DNA of 64,000 bases from G965197405 sp965197405. Its GTDB lineage: Bacteria; Chloroflexota; Dehalococcoidia; Lucifugimonadales; JAGWBF01. Below the pieces are notes generated by a model. The model was not told the origin of the DNA and searched no databases. It was given only the letters and a program-made list of their open reading frames with translations. Made by a program: the position numbers and the translations under genes. Every line of letters begins with the position of its first letter. Within the stretch, counting starts at the first letter, position 1. The stretch is taken from positions 3,100,001 through 3,164,000 of the forward strand of contig OZ240206.1 of the NCBI GenBank assembly GCA_965197405.1. The letters run 5' to 3'. Shown in pieces: positions 50,544-59,045 of this stretch.

Positions 50544-51365
50544 ATGGGCGCACTCTACATTGTAGCAACCCCCATCGGCAACCTGGAGGACATCACCCTC
50601 CGGGCACTGCGAGTCCTGGCGGAGGTAGGGCTTATCGCCGCCGAGGACACGCGCACCACGAGGAAGCTCCTCAGCCACTACGGTATCAGGACGCCACTTA
50701 CCAGCTATCACGAACACAACAGAGCGGCGAAGATACCCTTCTTGCTGGAGGCCCTCCGGACAAAGGACGTAGCCCTGGTCTCGGAGGCGGGTATGCCGGG
50801 GATTAGCGATCCGGGCTATGAGCTTGTCCTGGAGGCTATCAAAGCGTCGGTCGCCGTAGTCCCGGTCCCGGGGCCGTCGGCGGTGACTGCCTCGGTGAGC
50901 GCTTCAGGACTGCCCGCCGAGCCGTTCCTGTTTCTAGGGTTTTTGCCTCGTCATAAAGGAAAGAGGCGGCGACTGCTGGAGTCGCTGAAGGCGCAGCCCT
51001 ATACCATCGTGGCCTTCGAGGCTCCCCACAGATTGCGCGGCTCCCTGGAGGATGCCCTGGCTATCCTGGGGGATAGGAACGTCGCCGTATGCAGAGAGCT
51101 CACCAAGGTGTACGAGGAGGTGTTCCGGGGCACTCTGGCCCAGTCTCTCGAGCACTTCCATGACCCCAGGGGGGAGTTTACCCTGGTATTGGAGGGCGCT
51201 CCGGCTGTGGAGGCTCCCGGGGACCTGGAGCAGGCCAAAGATGAGCTACGGCGACTCAAAGCCCAGGGGCTCAAGGCAAAAGAGGCCATCAGTATGGTAA
51301 CTCAGGCCCACGGAGTGTCCAGAAGGGATGCGTACAGGCTTTGGTTGAATGCCGAATCCCCTTGA
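50544..51365 (+). CDS. rsmI: 16S rRNA (cytidine(1402)-2'-O)-methyltransferase
   Basis: A 273-residue SAM-dependent methyltransferase of the tetrapyrrole-methylase fold that 2'-O-methylates C1402 in the decoding centre. The family signature is complete: LYIVATPIGNLEDITLRAL at the start, AAEDTRTTRKLLSHYGI, DVALVSEAGMPGISDPGYELV, VVPVPGPSAVTASVSASGLP, and VAFEAPHRLRGSLEDALAILGDRNVAVCRELTKVYEE. The C-terminal helical part (EQAKDELRRLKAQGLKAKEAISMV) is also typical. The ATG at 50544 has only a distant GGAG. No other in-frame start is seen. Confidence 0.95.
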   Translation: MGALYIVATPIGNLEDITLRALRVLAEVGLIAAEDTRTTRKLLSHYGIRTPLTSYHEHNRAAKIPFLLEALRTKDVALVSEAGMPGISDPGYELVLEAIKASVAVVPVPGPSAVTASVSASGLPAEPFLFLGFLPRHKGKRRRLLESLKAQPYTIVAFEAPHRLRGSLEDALAILGDRNVAVCRELTKVYEEVFRGTLAQSLEHFHDPRGEFTLVLEGAPAVEAPGDLEQAKDELRRLKAQGLKAKEAISMVTQAHGVSRRDAYRLWLNAESP

Positions 51366-51389
51366 CAGCTTTTCATATAGAGCTACAAT
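51362..51389 (+). promoter_or_regulatory. Promoter overlapping the rsmI stop codon
   Basis: TTGACA (51362-51367) includes the rsmI TGA stop, and TACAAT follows at 51384-51389 with a 16-base spacer. It would drive the thioredoxin-like gene. Confidence 0.55.
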
Positions 51390-51484
51390 TACCTCATAGC
51401 CTTCATGGAGCTTGGGCCGCGTCGAGCCATGTTGAGCCACATCGAGACGGACGGGCCTTCCACCTGCACCACAGGAGGTACGAT

Positions 51485-52147
51485 ATGTCAATGACCGTTG
51501 ACCGCTTCCTCCAGGGGATGACCCCCCAGGAGCACATAGCCAATATGAAGATAAACCGGGAGCGCTTCTCCCAGGTGCTCGCCAACGTTGAAATCCCCCC
51601 GGAGGACAGGGAGTACTTCGCCAGCCTCCCATCGTCTCTCCACGTCGCCGTTATCACCGAGGACTGGTGCGGCGACCACATCACCACCACCCCGGTGCTG
51701 TACAAGCTCGCGGAGGACGCCGGGAAGCTGGATGTCAGGGTATTCATGCGGGACCAGAACTGGGACCTGGCCGACGCCTTCCTGCCCAAGCACCGGCGGG
51801 ACACTGTGCCCGTGTTCGTATTCTTTACATCTGATGAGGATATGCGGGAGATAAGTCTGTTTATCGAGACGGCCCCCGATCTGGTCCCTTCCATAGACGG
51901 CATGGAGGACGCTATCCGAGAGGCGCACCCGGAGGTCCCCGACATTGGCAACGACGTCAATGAGATGAGCGACAGCACCCGCAACCTGCTCCGACAGGAG
52001 CGCGGCTCGTTCCGAGTCAATCACGCGCGGGAGTGGGGTCGCGTCATATCTCGCGACTTCCGCGAGGTAGTGGCGGCCGGCCTGGCCCGAAGTCCCGGGG
52101 AGGGGCCTGCCGAAGGGGGAACGGAGTGGCCGCCCCCCGATTCATAG
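51485..52147 (+). CDS. Thioredoxin-like protein with a single-Cys CGDH motif
   Basis: A 220-residue protein with a thioredoxin-fold core (Thioredoxin_9-like). LHVAVITEDWCGDHITTTPVLYKLAEDA near residues 50-75 holds the active-site position, where only the first Cys of the CxxC pair is present (WCGDH). DVRVFMRDQNWDLADAFLP and VPVFVFFTSDEDMREI form the following strands, with the cis-Pro at TVPVF. The N-terminal helical part (MTPQEHIANMKINRERFSQV) and a C-terminal helix with a Pro/Gly-rich tail extend the fold. AGGAGGTACGAT gives an excellent ribosome site. It sits between rsmI and metG on the same strand. Confidence 0.83.
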   Translation: MSMTVDRFLQGMTPQEHIANMKINRERFSQVLANVEIPPEDREYFASLPSSLHVAVITEDWCGDHITTTPVLYKLAEDAGKLDVRVFMRDQNWDLADAFLPKHRRDTVPVFVFFTSDEDMREISLFIETAPDLVPSIDGMEDAIREAHPEVPDIGNDVNEMSDSTRNLLRQERGSFRVNHAREWGRVISRDFREVVAAGLARSPGEGPAEGGTEWPPPDS

Positions 52148-52263
52148 TCGTCGGAACGCGATACCGATAGTCACCTACCGGAGAGCCTTTCATCCTGTGT
52201 CGTGAAGTCCACTGAAACCGGCCCGACGCCCAAGTCGCAAAACTACACTGAGGGACTCAGTAC

Positions 52264-53946
52264 ATGCCCCAGCGCATACTCGTAGCTGTAGCGTGGCCCT
52301 ACGCCAATGGCCCCCTCCACCTGGGCCACCTGGCGGGCTGCTACCTGCCCGCCGACATATTCGCCCGGTACCATCGCATGAAGGGCAACGAGGTCCTGAT
52401 GGTCTCGGGGAGCGACCAGCACGGCACGCCCATCACCATCCGGGCGGAGCAGGAGGGACTCACACCCCAGGGGGTGGTGGACAAGTTTCACCCCGATTTC
52501 TTGCGCTCCTGGCAGCAGATGGGCATCAGCTTTGACCTGTTTACCACCACGGGCACCGACAACCATCGCGAGGTGGTTCACGACCTCTTCAGCACCCTCT
52601 ACGACAAGGGCTATATCTATACGGACACCATGCTCCTACCCTACTGCCCGAGCTGTAGCCGGTTCCTCCCCGACAGATACATCGAGGGCACCTGCCCTCA
52701 CTGCGACAGCCCCAACGCCAGGGGCGACCAGTGCGATAGCTGCGGCAGGACGTTGAACCCCGAGGACATGGCGGAGCCACGCTGCCGGATATGCGGGACG
52801 GCCCCCCAGTTCAAGGACTCGGAGCACTTTTTCTTGCGCCTCAGCGCCTTCCAGGAGCCATTGCTGAAATGGGTGCAGCAGCAGGCCCACTGGAGGGCCA
52901 ACGTGCTGAACTTCACCCGGAGCTACCTCGAGGACGGGCTGAGGGACAGGGCCATATCCAGGGACATCGGCTGGGGCGTTTCCCTGCCCCTTGAAGGGTA
53001 TGACAGCAAGCGCATCTACGTGTGGTTCGAGGCCGTCACCGGCTATCTATCCGCATCCAAGGAGTGGGCGCAGCGGCAGGGCCGGCCCGACGGTTGGGAG
53101 GACTTCTGGAAGGACCCGGACGCGAAGGCCTACTACTTCATCGGCAAGGACAACATACCCTTCCATACGATGATATGGCCCGCCATGCTCATGGGCTACG
53201 GCGGACTGAACCTGCCTTACGACGTGCCCGCCAACGAGTTCCTGAGCCTGGAGAACCGCCAGTTCTCCACCAGCCGCAACTGGGCCGTCTGGCTGCCCGA
53301 CTACCTGGAGCGGCACGCCCCGGACCCGCTGCGCTACTATCTGTCCATCAACATGCCGGAGACCGGCGACTCGGACTTCTCCTGGTCGGAGTTCGTGCGG
53401 CGCAACAACGACGAGCTGGTAGCCACCTACGGGAACCTGGTGAACCGGGTGCTCACCCTCACCTACCGCAACTTCGAGGGGAAGGTCCCTCAGCCGGACC
53501 TGGAGCATCTGGACGACCTCGACAGGGACGTTCTGGACCGCAGCAAAGCCCTCTACCTGGAAGAGGTGGGGGGGCATATCAGCCTTTGCAATTTTCGCCT
53601 GGCTATAGCATCGGCCATGAGCCTGGCCCAGCTTGGCAATCGTTACATTGATACCAGAGCGCCCTGGAAGACCCTCAAAGAGGACCGAGACCGGACCGCC
53701 ACCACCATGTGGGTGTGCCTCAACATCCTCTCAGCCCTGAAAACCGTTACGTACCCCTTCATGCCCTTCAGCGCCCAGCAGCTACATGACATGCTGGGCT
53801 TTCCGGGCAAGGTGGAGGGCAACGGGTGGCGTTTCCAGGAGATAGAGGTGGGGCAGGACCTGGCGCAACCGAAGCCCCTTTATGTCAAGCTGGACGAGTC
53901 CGTGATAGAGGAAGAGACGAATCGCCTTGGGGCAAAGGCGACGTAG
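52264..53946 (+). CDS. metG: Methionyl-tRNA synthetase
   Basis: A 560-residue class I aminoacyl-tRNA synthetase that charges methionine on tRNA-Met. The HIGH motif appears as YANGPLHLGHLAGCYLPADIFARY at the N-terminus. The zinc region is CPSCSRFLPDRYIEGTCPHC with a second set DQCDSCGRTLNPEDMAEPRC, the four-Cys-pair arrangement. YVWFEAVTGYLSASKEW is a conserved substrate-pocket stretch. The KMSKS loop reads NRQFSTSRNW, the variant of the FSTSR type. The anticodon-binding domain follows, but the C-terminal tRNA-binding EMAP-like domain of longer enzymes is absent. Confidence 0.95.
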   Translation: MPQRILVAVAWPYANGPLHLGHLAGCYLPADIFARYHRMKGNEVLMVSGSDQHGTPITIRAEQEGLTPQGVVDKFHPDFLRSWQQMGISFDLFTTTGTDNHREVVHDLFSTLYDKGYIYTDTMLLPYCPSCSRFLPDRYIEGTCPHCDSPNARGDQCDSCGRTLNPEDMAEPRCRICGTAPQFKDSEHFFLRLSAFQEPLLKWVQQQAHWRANVLNFTRSYLEDGLRDRAISRDIGWGVSLPLEGYDSKRIYVWFEAVTGYLSASKEWAQRQGRPDGWEDFWKDPDAKAYYFIGKDNIPFHTMIWPAMLMGYGGLNLPYDVPANEFLSLENRQFSTSRNWAVWLPDYLERHAPDPLRYYLSINMPETGDSDFSWSEFVRRNNDELVATYGNLVNRVLTLTYRNFEGKVPQPDLEHLDDLDRDVLDRSKALYLEEVGGHISLCNFRLAIASAMSLAQLGNRYIDTRAPWKTLKEDRDRTATTMWVCLNILSALKTVTYPFMPFSAQQLHDMLGFPGKVEGNGWRFQEIEVGQDLAQPKPLYVKLDESVIEEETNRLGAKAT

Positions 53947-53993
53947 TCGCGCCCTGAGTGCAACTGCCTGAGTAGAGATGAAGGAAGTGGCTA

Positions 53994-54983
53994 TTGCTTG
54001 AGGGTTTGGACTCCCGCACCGGGCTAATATACCAGCCCATCAAGGAAGACCTCCTTCGTGTGGAAGAGCGCCTTCGCACCCTCTCCGGTGTGGAGACCTC
54101 CTATGTTGCCGAGCTCCTGGACTACGTTTGCCAGAGCGGGGGGAAAAGGGTGCGCCCCGCCATCACGCTGCTGGCCGCCAGCTTTCACTCCCATGACCAT
54201 AACCTGCCCATCATCATGGCCACGGCTGTGGAGCTGCTTCATATAGCCACCCTGATTCACGATGACACGGTGGACAACTCCCCCCTGCGCAGGGGCAAGG
54301 CGACCGTGAGCGGAGTGTGGGGCAAGAACGTGGCGGTACTCCTGGGCGACTACGTTTTCGCCACTTCAGCCACCTTCGTATGCGACACCCAAAACGTGCG
54401 GGTAATCCGGCGCTTCTCCGAGACCATAATGGAGCTTTCGAGCGGCGAGCTTCTCGAGCACTTCAACACGAATAACTGGAGGCAAAGCCGGGAGGACTAC
54501 AAGGACAGGATATACCGGAAGACCGCCTCCCTCTTCCGCACGGCAGGGGAGACGGGGGCTATACTGAGCGACGTGCCCGAGGAGACGGTCCAGGCCCTCA
54601 AGAGCTACGGCTACAGCATCGGGATGGCCTTCCAGATAGTGGACGACATTCTGGACGTGGAGGGCGACACGGAGGAGATAGGGAAGCCCGTGGGGAACGA
54701 CCTGCTCCAGGGGGTCCTGACCCTGCCGGGGATAATGCTCATAGAGAGGTATCCCAAGGAGAACCCAATCCAGGAGCTTTTCCAGCAGAGCGACCGGGCG
54801 AGCGGAGATAGCCTGAAGAGAGCGCTGGACATGATTCAGAACTCCGGCATTATCCAGGACTGCTACGCGGTCGCTCGCGGCTACTGCCTCAAGGCCAGGG
54901 AGGCTGTCGAGCCTCTCCCCGACAATCCCGCTCGACGCTCAATCCTCCAGCTTTCCGATTACGTGATGGAGAGGACGCGCTAG
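53994..54983 (+). CDS. Polyprenyl diphosphate synthase
   Basis: A 329-residue all-helical trans-prenyltransferase that condenses isopentenyl diphosphate onto an allylic chain, giving quinone side-chain precursors. Both Asp-rich motifs are seen: IHDDTVDNSPLRRGKATVSG (DDxxD) near residue 90 and FQIVDDILDVEGDTEEIGKP near 215. GGKRVRPAITLLAASF is the conserved start, and QGVLTLPGIMLIERYP follows the second motif. The product chain length cannot be read but the type matches hepta- to nonaprenyl synthases. TTG start with GGAAGTGGCTA upstream. It converges on the YtcJ-like gene with a four-base overlap. Confidence 0.92.
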   Translation: MLEGLDSRTGLIYQPIKEDLLRVEERLRTLSGVETSYVAELLDYVCQSGGKRVRPAITLLAASFHSHDHNLPIIMATAVELLHIATLIHDDTVDNSPLRRGKATVSGVWGKNVAVLLGDYVFATSATFVCDTQNVRVIRRFSETIMELSSGELLEHFNTNNWRQSREDYKDRIYRKTASLFRTAGETGAILSDVPEETVQALKSYGYSIGMAFQIVDDILDVEGDTEEIGKPVGNDLLQGVLTLPGIMLIERYPKENPIQELFQQSDRASGDSLKRALDMIQNSGIIQDCYAVARGYCLKAREAVEPLPDNPARRSILQLSDYVMERTR

Positions 54984-56575
54984 CGCTGCCATGCCACCTC
55001 TCCACCGACCATCGTCATCATCACCTTTAACTCTCTGATGCGCTCAGGCTCCACCATTGTCGGGTCCAAGTCCAGCAGCACCAGGTCCGCCAGCTTCCCC
55101 GTCGCTATGGAGCCTTTTTCCTTCTCCTCGAAGGACGCGTAGGCCCCGTTGACCGAGTGCATCCTGAGAGCATCCTCCACAGATACGGCATTGGCCGGAA
55201 AGAGCGCCGGTCCTCCCCGGGTCCGGCGCGTCACCGCCGAGTAAATGCCCAGGAGGGGGTCGGGACGGGTAACGGGGGCATCGGAGCCTGCCGCGACGGG
55301 TATGGCGGCGGCAACCAGGGGACCCACAGGGTACAGGTGGGGCAGGAGGCTGTCCTCCACCAGAGAGAGGTACTTTTCGCCGTTGTGGTAGATGAAGGAC
55401 GGCTGTGTCACCACCAGGGCGTGGGCGATTTTGAGCTTGTCCACGAGATGAGGCGGGCACTCGGAGCAATGCTCGATTCTGTGGCGGGCGTTGGCCCTGT
55501 GACTAGCATTGGAAAAGGGCAAAATCCTTTGAGCCTCCTTTTGAGCTTCGATGAGGGCATTCGCCGCGGCCTCCACGGCCTCCTCTTCCACTGCGTGAAA
55601 GGCTAGCTGGTAGCCGCTCTCGCAGGCCAGCGTGACTATCTCCATCAGCTCTGCCTGGGAAGGGTGAAGTGCGCCGGTGGTGAGGCCCAGCATAACCTTC
55701 ACCGCGCCCAGCCTCAGCGCCTCATCCCCGGAACCCGGCGTTAACCCTGGGCCAAGGCCTGCGTCGCGGAACGACTGCAAGTGGGACGCGCCCGCCATGA
55801 CCGTAACCCTGGGGACCAGATGGCCCGTCTCTTTGAGCGAGCGAAAGGTCTGCCAGCGATGGAAGTCGTTCCCCGGGCTGGCGTCCTGGATAGAGGTTAC
55901 TCCTACCGAGAGGAGCAGGCCGTTGGCCTCTTTTATTCCTTCCAGAAAGGCGTCCTGGTCCGTGCCGGTCCCTGCGCCCCTGCGTATGTAGTCGCCCATC
56001 TCGAAGAGGAGGCCCGTGGGTTCGCCGCCTGTCTCCCGCTCGATGACTCCATCCATCGGGTCGGGGGTGTGGCGAGATATGCCCAGCAAATCGAGGGCCC
56101 GGCTGTTGAGCACGGAGGCGTGTCCGGTGCGGTGGTCCAGGCGCACCGGATGAAGGGGGGTCGCCCTGTCTAGGTCCCACCTGGTGGGGTGACGCCTCTC
56201 CGCCAGGTAGAACTCGTCGTATTCAAATGCCCTTATCCACTTCCCAGGGGGGACGCCTTCAGCCCGTTCACCTATCCGCTTCACGACCTGGGCAATGGAA
56301 CCGGCTTTATCCGGCCCGCAGTCCACGCCGCGAAGGCTGGAGGCCAAGGCCATCAGGTGACAGTGGGCGTCGTTGAAGCCGGGCACCAGCGTCATACCCT
56401 GGCAGTCTATGTCCCTGGTGCGCGGGCCTTTGAAGTGGGATGCTTGCTCTTTATCTCCTGCGCCGAGGATTCTGCCGCCCTTTAGGGCCACGTACTCGGC
56501 CCTGGGCTTCTCCGGCTCCATAGTCAGGACTCGCGCGTTGCTGAGGACCAGGTCAGCATGTCGTTCCCGTGCCAA
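54980..56575 (-). CDS. YtcJ-like amidohydrolase (Amidohydro_3 family)
   Basis: A 531-residue amidohydrolase. The N-terminal beta domain holds LVLSNARVLTMEPEKPRAEYVALKGGRILGAG. LVPGFNDAHCHLMALASSLRGVDC near residue 60 carries the DAHxH metal pair, and YDEFYLAERRHPTRWDLDRATPLHPVRLDHRTGHASVLNSRAL is the Amidohydro_3 hallmark. Further points are QLAFHAVEEEAVEAAANALIE, HRIEHCSECPPHLVDKL and AAGSDAPVTRPDPLLGIYSAVTRRT with the late Asp. The start is TTG at 56575 with GGAGGTATAAGAG upstream, 27 bases after the small gene at 56603. Broad amide or ester hydrolase family, substrate unknown. Confidence 0.9.
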   Translation of the reverse strand: MARERHADLVLSNARVLTMEPEKPRAEYVALKGGRILGAGDKEQASHFKGPRTRDIDCQGMTLVPGFNDAHCHLMALASSLRGVDCGPDKAGSIAQVVKRIGERAEGVPPGKWIRAFEYDEFYLAERRHPTRWDLDRATPLHPVRLDHRTGHASVLNSRALDLLGISRHTPDPMDGVIERETGGEPTGLLFEMGDYIRRGAGTGTDQDAFLEGIKEANGLLLSVGVTSIQDASPGNDFHRWQTFRSLKETGHLVPRVTVMAGASHLQSFRDAGLGPGLTPGSGDEALRLGAVKVMLGLTTGALHPSQAELMEIVTLACESGYQLAFHAVEEEAVEAAANALIEAQKEAQRILPFSNASHRANARHRIEHCSECPPHLVDKLKIAHALVVTQPSFIYHNGEKYLSLVEDSLLPHLYPVGPLVAAAIPVAAGSDAPVTRPDPLLGIYSAVTRRTRGGPALFPANAVSVEDALRMHSVNGAYASFEEKEKGSIATGKLADLVLLDLDPTMVEPERIRELKVMMTMVGGEVAWQR

Positions 56576-56602
56576 CTCTTATACCTCCGTCGTGCATCCG
56601 GG

Positions 56603-56926
56603 CTAAGGGCCTGCGCCCACCTCGATGAACACCTTGACGGCGTGCCAGACGAACATTTCCGGCGACATGCCCAGCTCCCTGGAATGCTCGCGAATCTGGT
56701 GGGCAAGCGGGCCGGAGAAGTAGGCTGTCACCGGCCCCGATACCCCCCCTTCCCGGATAGACCACGCGATGAGGTTGTGCAGCACGTCAACGTCCCACTG
56801 GAGCAGTACGTCATCCTCCCTACCCGGCGCATGAGGGGTCCGGTGTATTGTAATCAGGCCGTCCTGAATCTCCGCCCACTCGGTATGGGTATCGGAGGTC
56901 TCTATCTCAAAAGATTTTGCCTGCAT
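56603..56926 (-). CDS. Small uncharacterised protein
   Basis: A 107-residue protein I do not recognise. It begins MQAKSFEIETSDTHTEWAEI and includes LITIHRTPHAPGREDD and a helical C-terminal half, GPLAHQIREHSRELGMSPEM followed by FVWHAVKVFIEVG. That half could be a ribbon-helix-helix or other small helical unit (SPEMFVWHAVKVFIE resembles a capping helix). GAGGTATAGGG precedes the ATG, and the YtcJ-like gene follows after 27 bases, so the two are likely co-transcribed. The divergent HAD gene is 47 bases away. Confidence 0.65.
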   Translation of the reverse strand: MQAKSFEIETSDTHTEWAEIQDGLITIHRTPHAPGREDDVLLQWDVDVLHNLIAWSIREGGVSGPVTAYFSGPLAHQIREHSRELGMSPEMFVWHAVKVFIEVGAGP

Positions 56927-56952
56927 CCCTATACCTCAAAGCTTATATGTTC

Positions 56953-56958
56953 TATAAT
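56953..56958 (+). promoter_or_regulatory. -10 box of the HAD hydrolase gene
   Basis: A perfect TATAAT lies 16 bases before the ATG at 56974 with no Shine-Dalgarno between them, so this gene may be translated from a very short leader. A -35 box is not clear. Confidence 0.45.
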
Positions 56959-56973
56959 ACTATCGTTGATGCC

Positions 56974-57624
56974 ATGAAGCTAATCACCTTTGATTGGGAC
57001 CAGACTCTCTGGAATAGCTGGGACATTCACGTGAAGGCGGCCCAGTATGCCGCCGATGCGGTGGACCTATCCCCGCCATCGGCGGACTGGATAGCGGCCA
57101 ACTTCTCGGTGCCCTTTGCCCGCCACCTGGAGCTACTCTTTCCCCACAACACCCGAGAGGCCGCCAGGCACTACCTCGAGTTCTACCATTCCAGGGTGAA
57201 GGACATGGGAGCGCTTTTCGACGGCGTTCTGGAGACGCTGAAATCCCTGAAGGACAGCGGCTACCTGATTGCCCTCCTCTCGGACAAGCACCAGGTCTAT
57301 GGCAGCCAGGAGCTCAAGGCAACGGGAATCTCCAACCTCTTCGACTGCGTCCTCTTCCTGGACGGCGGGCGGGCGTACAAGCCCAATCCCCAGGGACTCC
57401 GGCAAATAATGGACGCCCTTTCGGTGGAGAAGGAGGAGGTCGTCTACGTGGGAGACAGCCATGTGGACATACAGTGCGCCCAGAGGACGGGGGCGACCAG
57501 CGCCGCCGCCCTGTGGGGCTCCGTCAACGTGGAGGCCGTCCTGAAGGAGAAGCCGGACTACGCCTTGCACAGCGTCCAAGAAGTCCAGGAGGTACTGACT
57601 GCCCTGACGCGACAGGGTAACTGA
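56974..57624 (+). CDS. HAD-family hydrolase
   Basis: A 216-residue haloacid dehalogenase-superfamily phosphatase. Motif I is LITFDWDQTLWNSW at the N-terminus (DxDxT), motif II IALLSDKHQVYGS near residue 105, motif III Lys in AYKPNPQGLRQIMDAL near 135, and motif IV VVYVGDSHVDIQCAQRTG near 157. The cap is the helical C1 type. Likely phosphoglycolate phosphatase or beta-phosphoglucomutase-like. The ATG at 56974 lacks a ribosome site but places motif I correctly. A longer frame from 56917 would add 19 residues. It is convergent with the amidohydrolase gene, 24 bases apart. Confidence 0.9.
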   Translation: MKLITFDWDQTLWNSWDIHVKAAQYAADAVDLSPPSADWIAANFSVPFARHLELLFPHNTREAARHYLEFYHSRVKDMGALFDGVLETLKSLKDSGYLIALLSDKHQVYGSQELKATGISNLFDCVLFLDGGRAYKPNPQGLRQIMDALSVEKEEVVYVGDSHVDIQCAQRTGATSAAALWGSVNVEAVLKEKPDYALHSVQEVQEVLTALTRQGN

Positions 57625-57648
57625 CCTGGCCGGGAAGGCGTTCCGGTG

Positions 57649-58779
57649 CTAGACGTTGTATAGCTTGGCGGCGTTCTCGCCCGCTATCTTGGCCTTCTCT
57701 TCGTCGGTGCAGTCCGCCAGAAGCTCCTCGATAATCTGCTGGCTCTTCGGGAAGGTGGTCTCAGGGTGGGGATAGTCCGAGCCCCACATGATCTGGTCCA
57801 CGCCTATGAGGTGCCGGTCCTTTATGCCAATGCCGTCCTCTTGAAAGCCAAGGAACACGTTGCGGTGGAAATAGTCGCTGGGGAGCATGTCTTCCTCGTA
57901 CCGGTGCCAGCCGTATTTCTCACCCGGGGGTCTCTGCGTGTAGGTGTAGTCAATGCGGTCCAGGAAATGGGGAATCCAGGAAAGCTCCATCTCTATGGAC
58001 CCTATCATCAGCTTTGGATAGCGCTCAAACACGCCGCTGAATATCAGATGCCCAAGGGACATGCGCACCCAGTGGTCAACGTTGGCGAAGAAGGACGGCG
58101 CAATGGTTTCCACGTCCGAGAACTCGTTGCCGGGGGCCGGACGGTTCGTGCCGATATGGAGGCTGAGGGGCATCCCCAGGTCCTGGGCTGTTGCCCAGAG
58201 GCGGTCGTACTCGGGTGAATCATAGGACCGGTCCTCGGGAGGGTACACCGTGATCATGGCTCCGGCAAACCCCATCTTCGCGCACCGCTCCAACTCTTTT
58301 ATGCCGTCATCCACCACGTCTATATTGAGCATGCCGATGGCCTTGAGCCGGTCTGGGAACGGCTGGCAGTACTCGCCGATCCAGTCGTTGTACGTCCTGA
58401 AGATGGACGTCAGAAGCTCGGTATCCGGCACCGTGCTATACAGTGTGAGGCCGACGCTGGGATAGAGGACGCTCACGTCTATCCCGTCAACGTCCATGTC
58501 CTTTATGTGCTCTTCCGGGATGTAGCCGCCGGGACGCTGTTCCTCAAAGGAGCCTGCGAACCTCAGCTTCTCCGGCTCCTCGAACCTCAAGCCCGCCTGG
58601 GAGCCGATTCCCATGTGCATGCCCTTGACGCCGTCGCAGTACCACCAATCGGTGGTGTCTCCCGGCATACGGGTGATGAGCGGGGCCCGGTCTCTGAATC
58701 TGGCCTCGGCCCTGGTTGTCCAGAGGTCCGCCGGCTCGACCACATGGTCATCCGATGATATTATCCTGTAGCTAGCCAT
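57649..58779 (-). CDS. Amidohydrolase_2 family metal-dependent hydrolase
   Basis: A 376-residue ACMSD-like amidohydrolase, a third member of this family in the window. Metal residues are intact: SSDDHVVEPADLWTTR at the N-terminus, MPLSLHIGTNRPAP near residue 207, and IMWGSDYPHPETTFPKSQQ near 335. Other landmarks are MDVDGIDVSVLYPSVG, FRTYNDWIGEYC, CAKMGFAGAMI and FSGVFERYPKLMIGSIE. It ends AGENAAKLYNV, like the paralogues (WGNAAKLYKL). Substrates in the family are carboxylated aromatics or heterocycles. GGAGGACCAGTC precedes the ATG. Confidence 0.91.
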   Translation of the reverse strand: MASYRIISSDDHVVEPADLWTTRAEARFRDRAPLITRMPGDTTDWWYCDGVKGMHMGIGSQAGLRFEEPEKLRFAGSFEEQRPGGYIPEEHIKDMDVDGIDVSVLYPSVGLTLYSTVPDTELLTSIFRTYNDWIGEYCQPFPDRLKAIGMLNIDVVDDGIKELERCAKMGFAGAMITVYPPEDRSYDSPEYDRLWATAQDLGMPLSLHIGTNRPAPGNEFSDVETIAPSFFANVDHWVRMSLGHLIFSGVFERYPKLMIGSIEMELSWIPHFLDRIDYTYTQRPPGEKYGWHRYEEDMLPSDYFHRNVFLGFQEDGIGIKDRHLIGVDQIMWGSDYPHPETTFPKSQQIIEELLADCTDEEKAKIAGENAAKLYNV

Positions 58780-59045
58780 GACTGGTCCTCCTGCATTTTA
58801 TTCAGTGACGTAGCGTTTTCAGGCGTTCTTTATGTAAAGCAACTCTTGCAGGCTCTTCATTAAAAGACGCCACTATAAGCGGGGTCTTGCTGGCCGCCTA
58901 TGGGCGCATCCGGTGCGGTCACGGCTGCCCGCGCCCGAATCGTACTACAGGCGCCAGGGCATGTCAATATATGCAGCCAGTCTCCCAGGGCCTTTCAATT
59001 GTCACCCCGAGCGGAGCGAGGGGTCTAAAGTCCTTGCCTTCTTAG

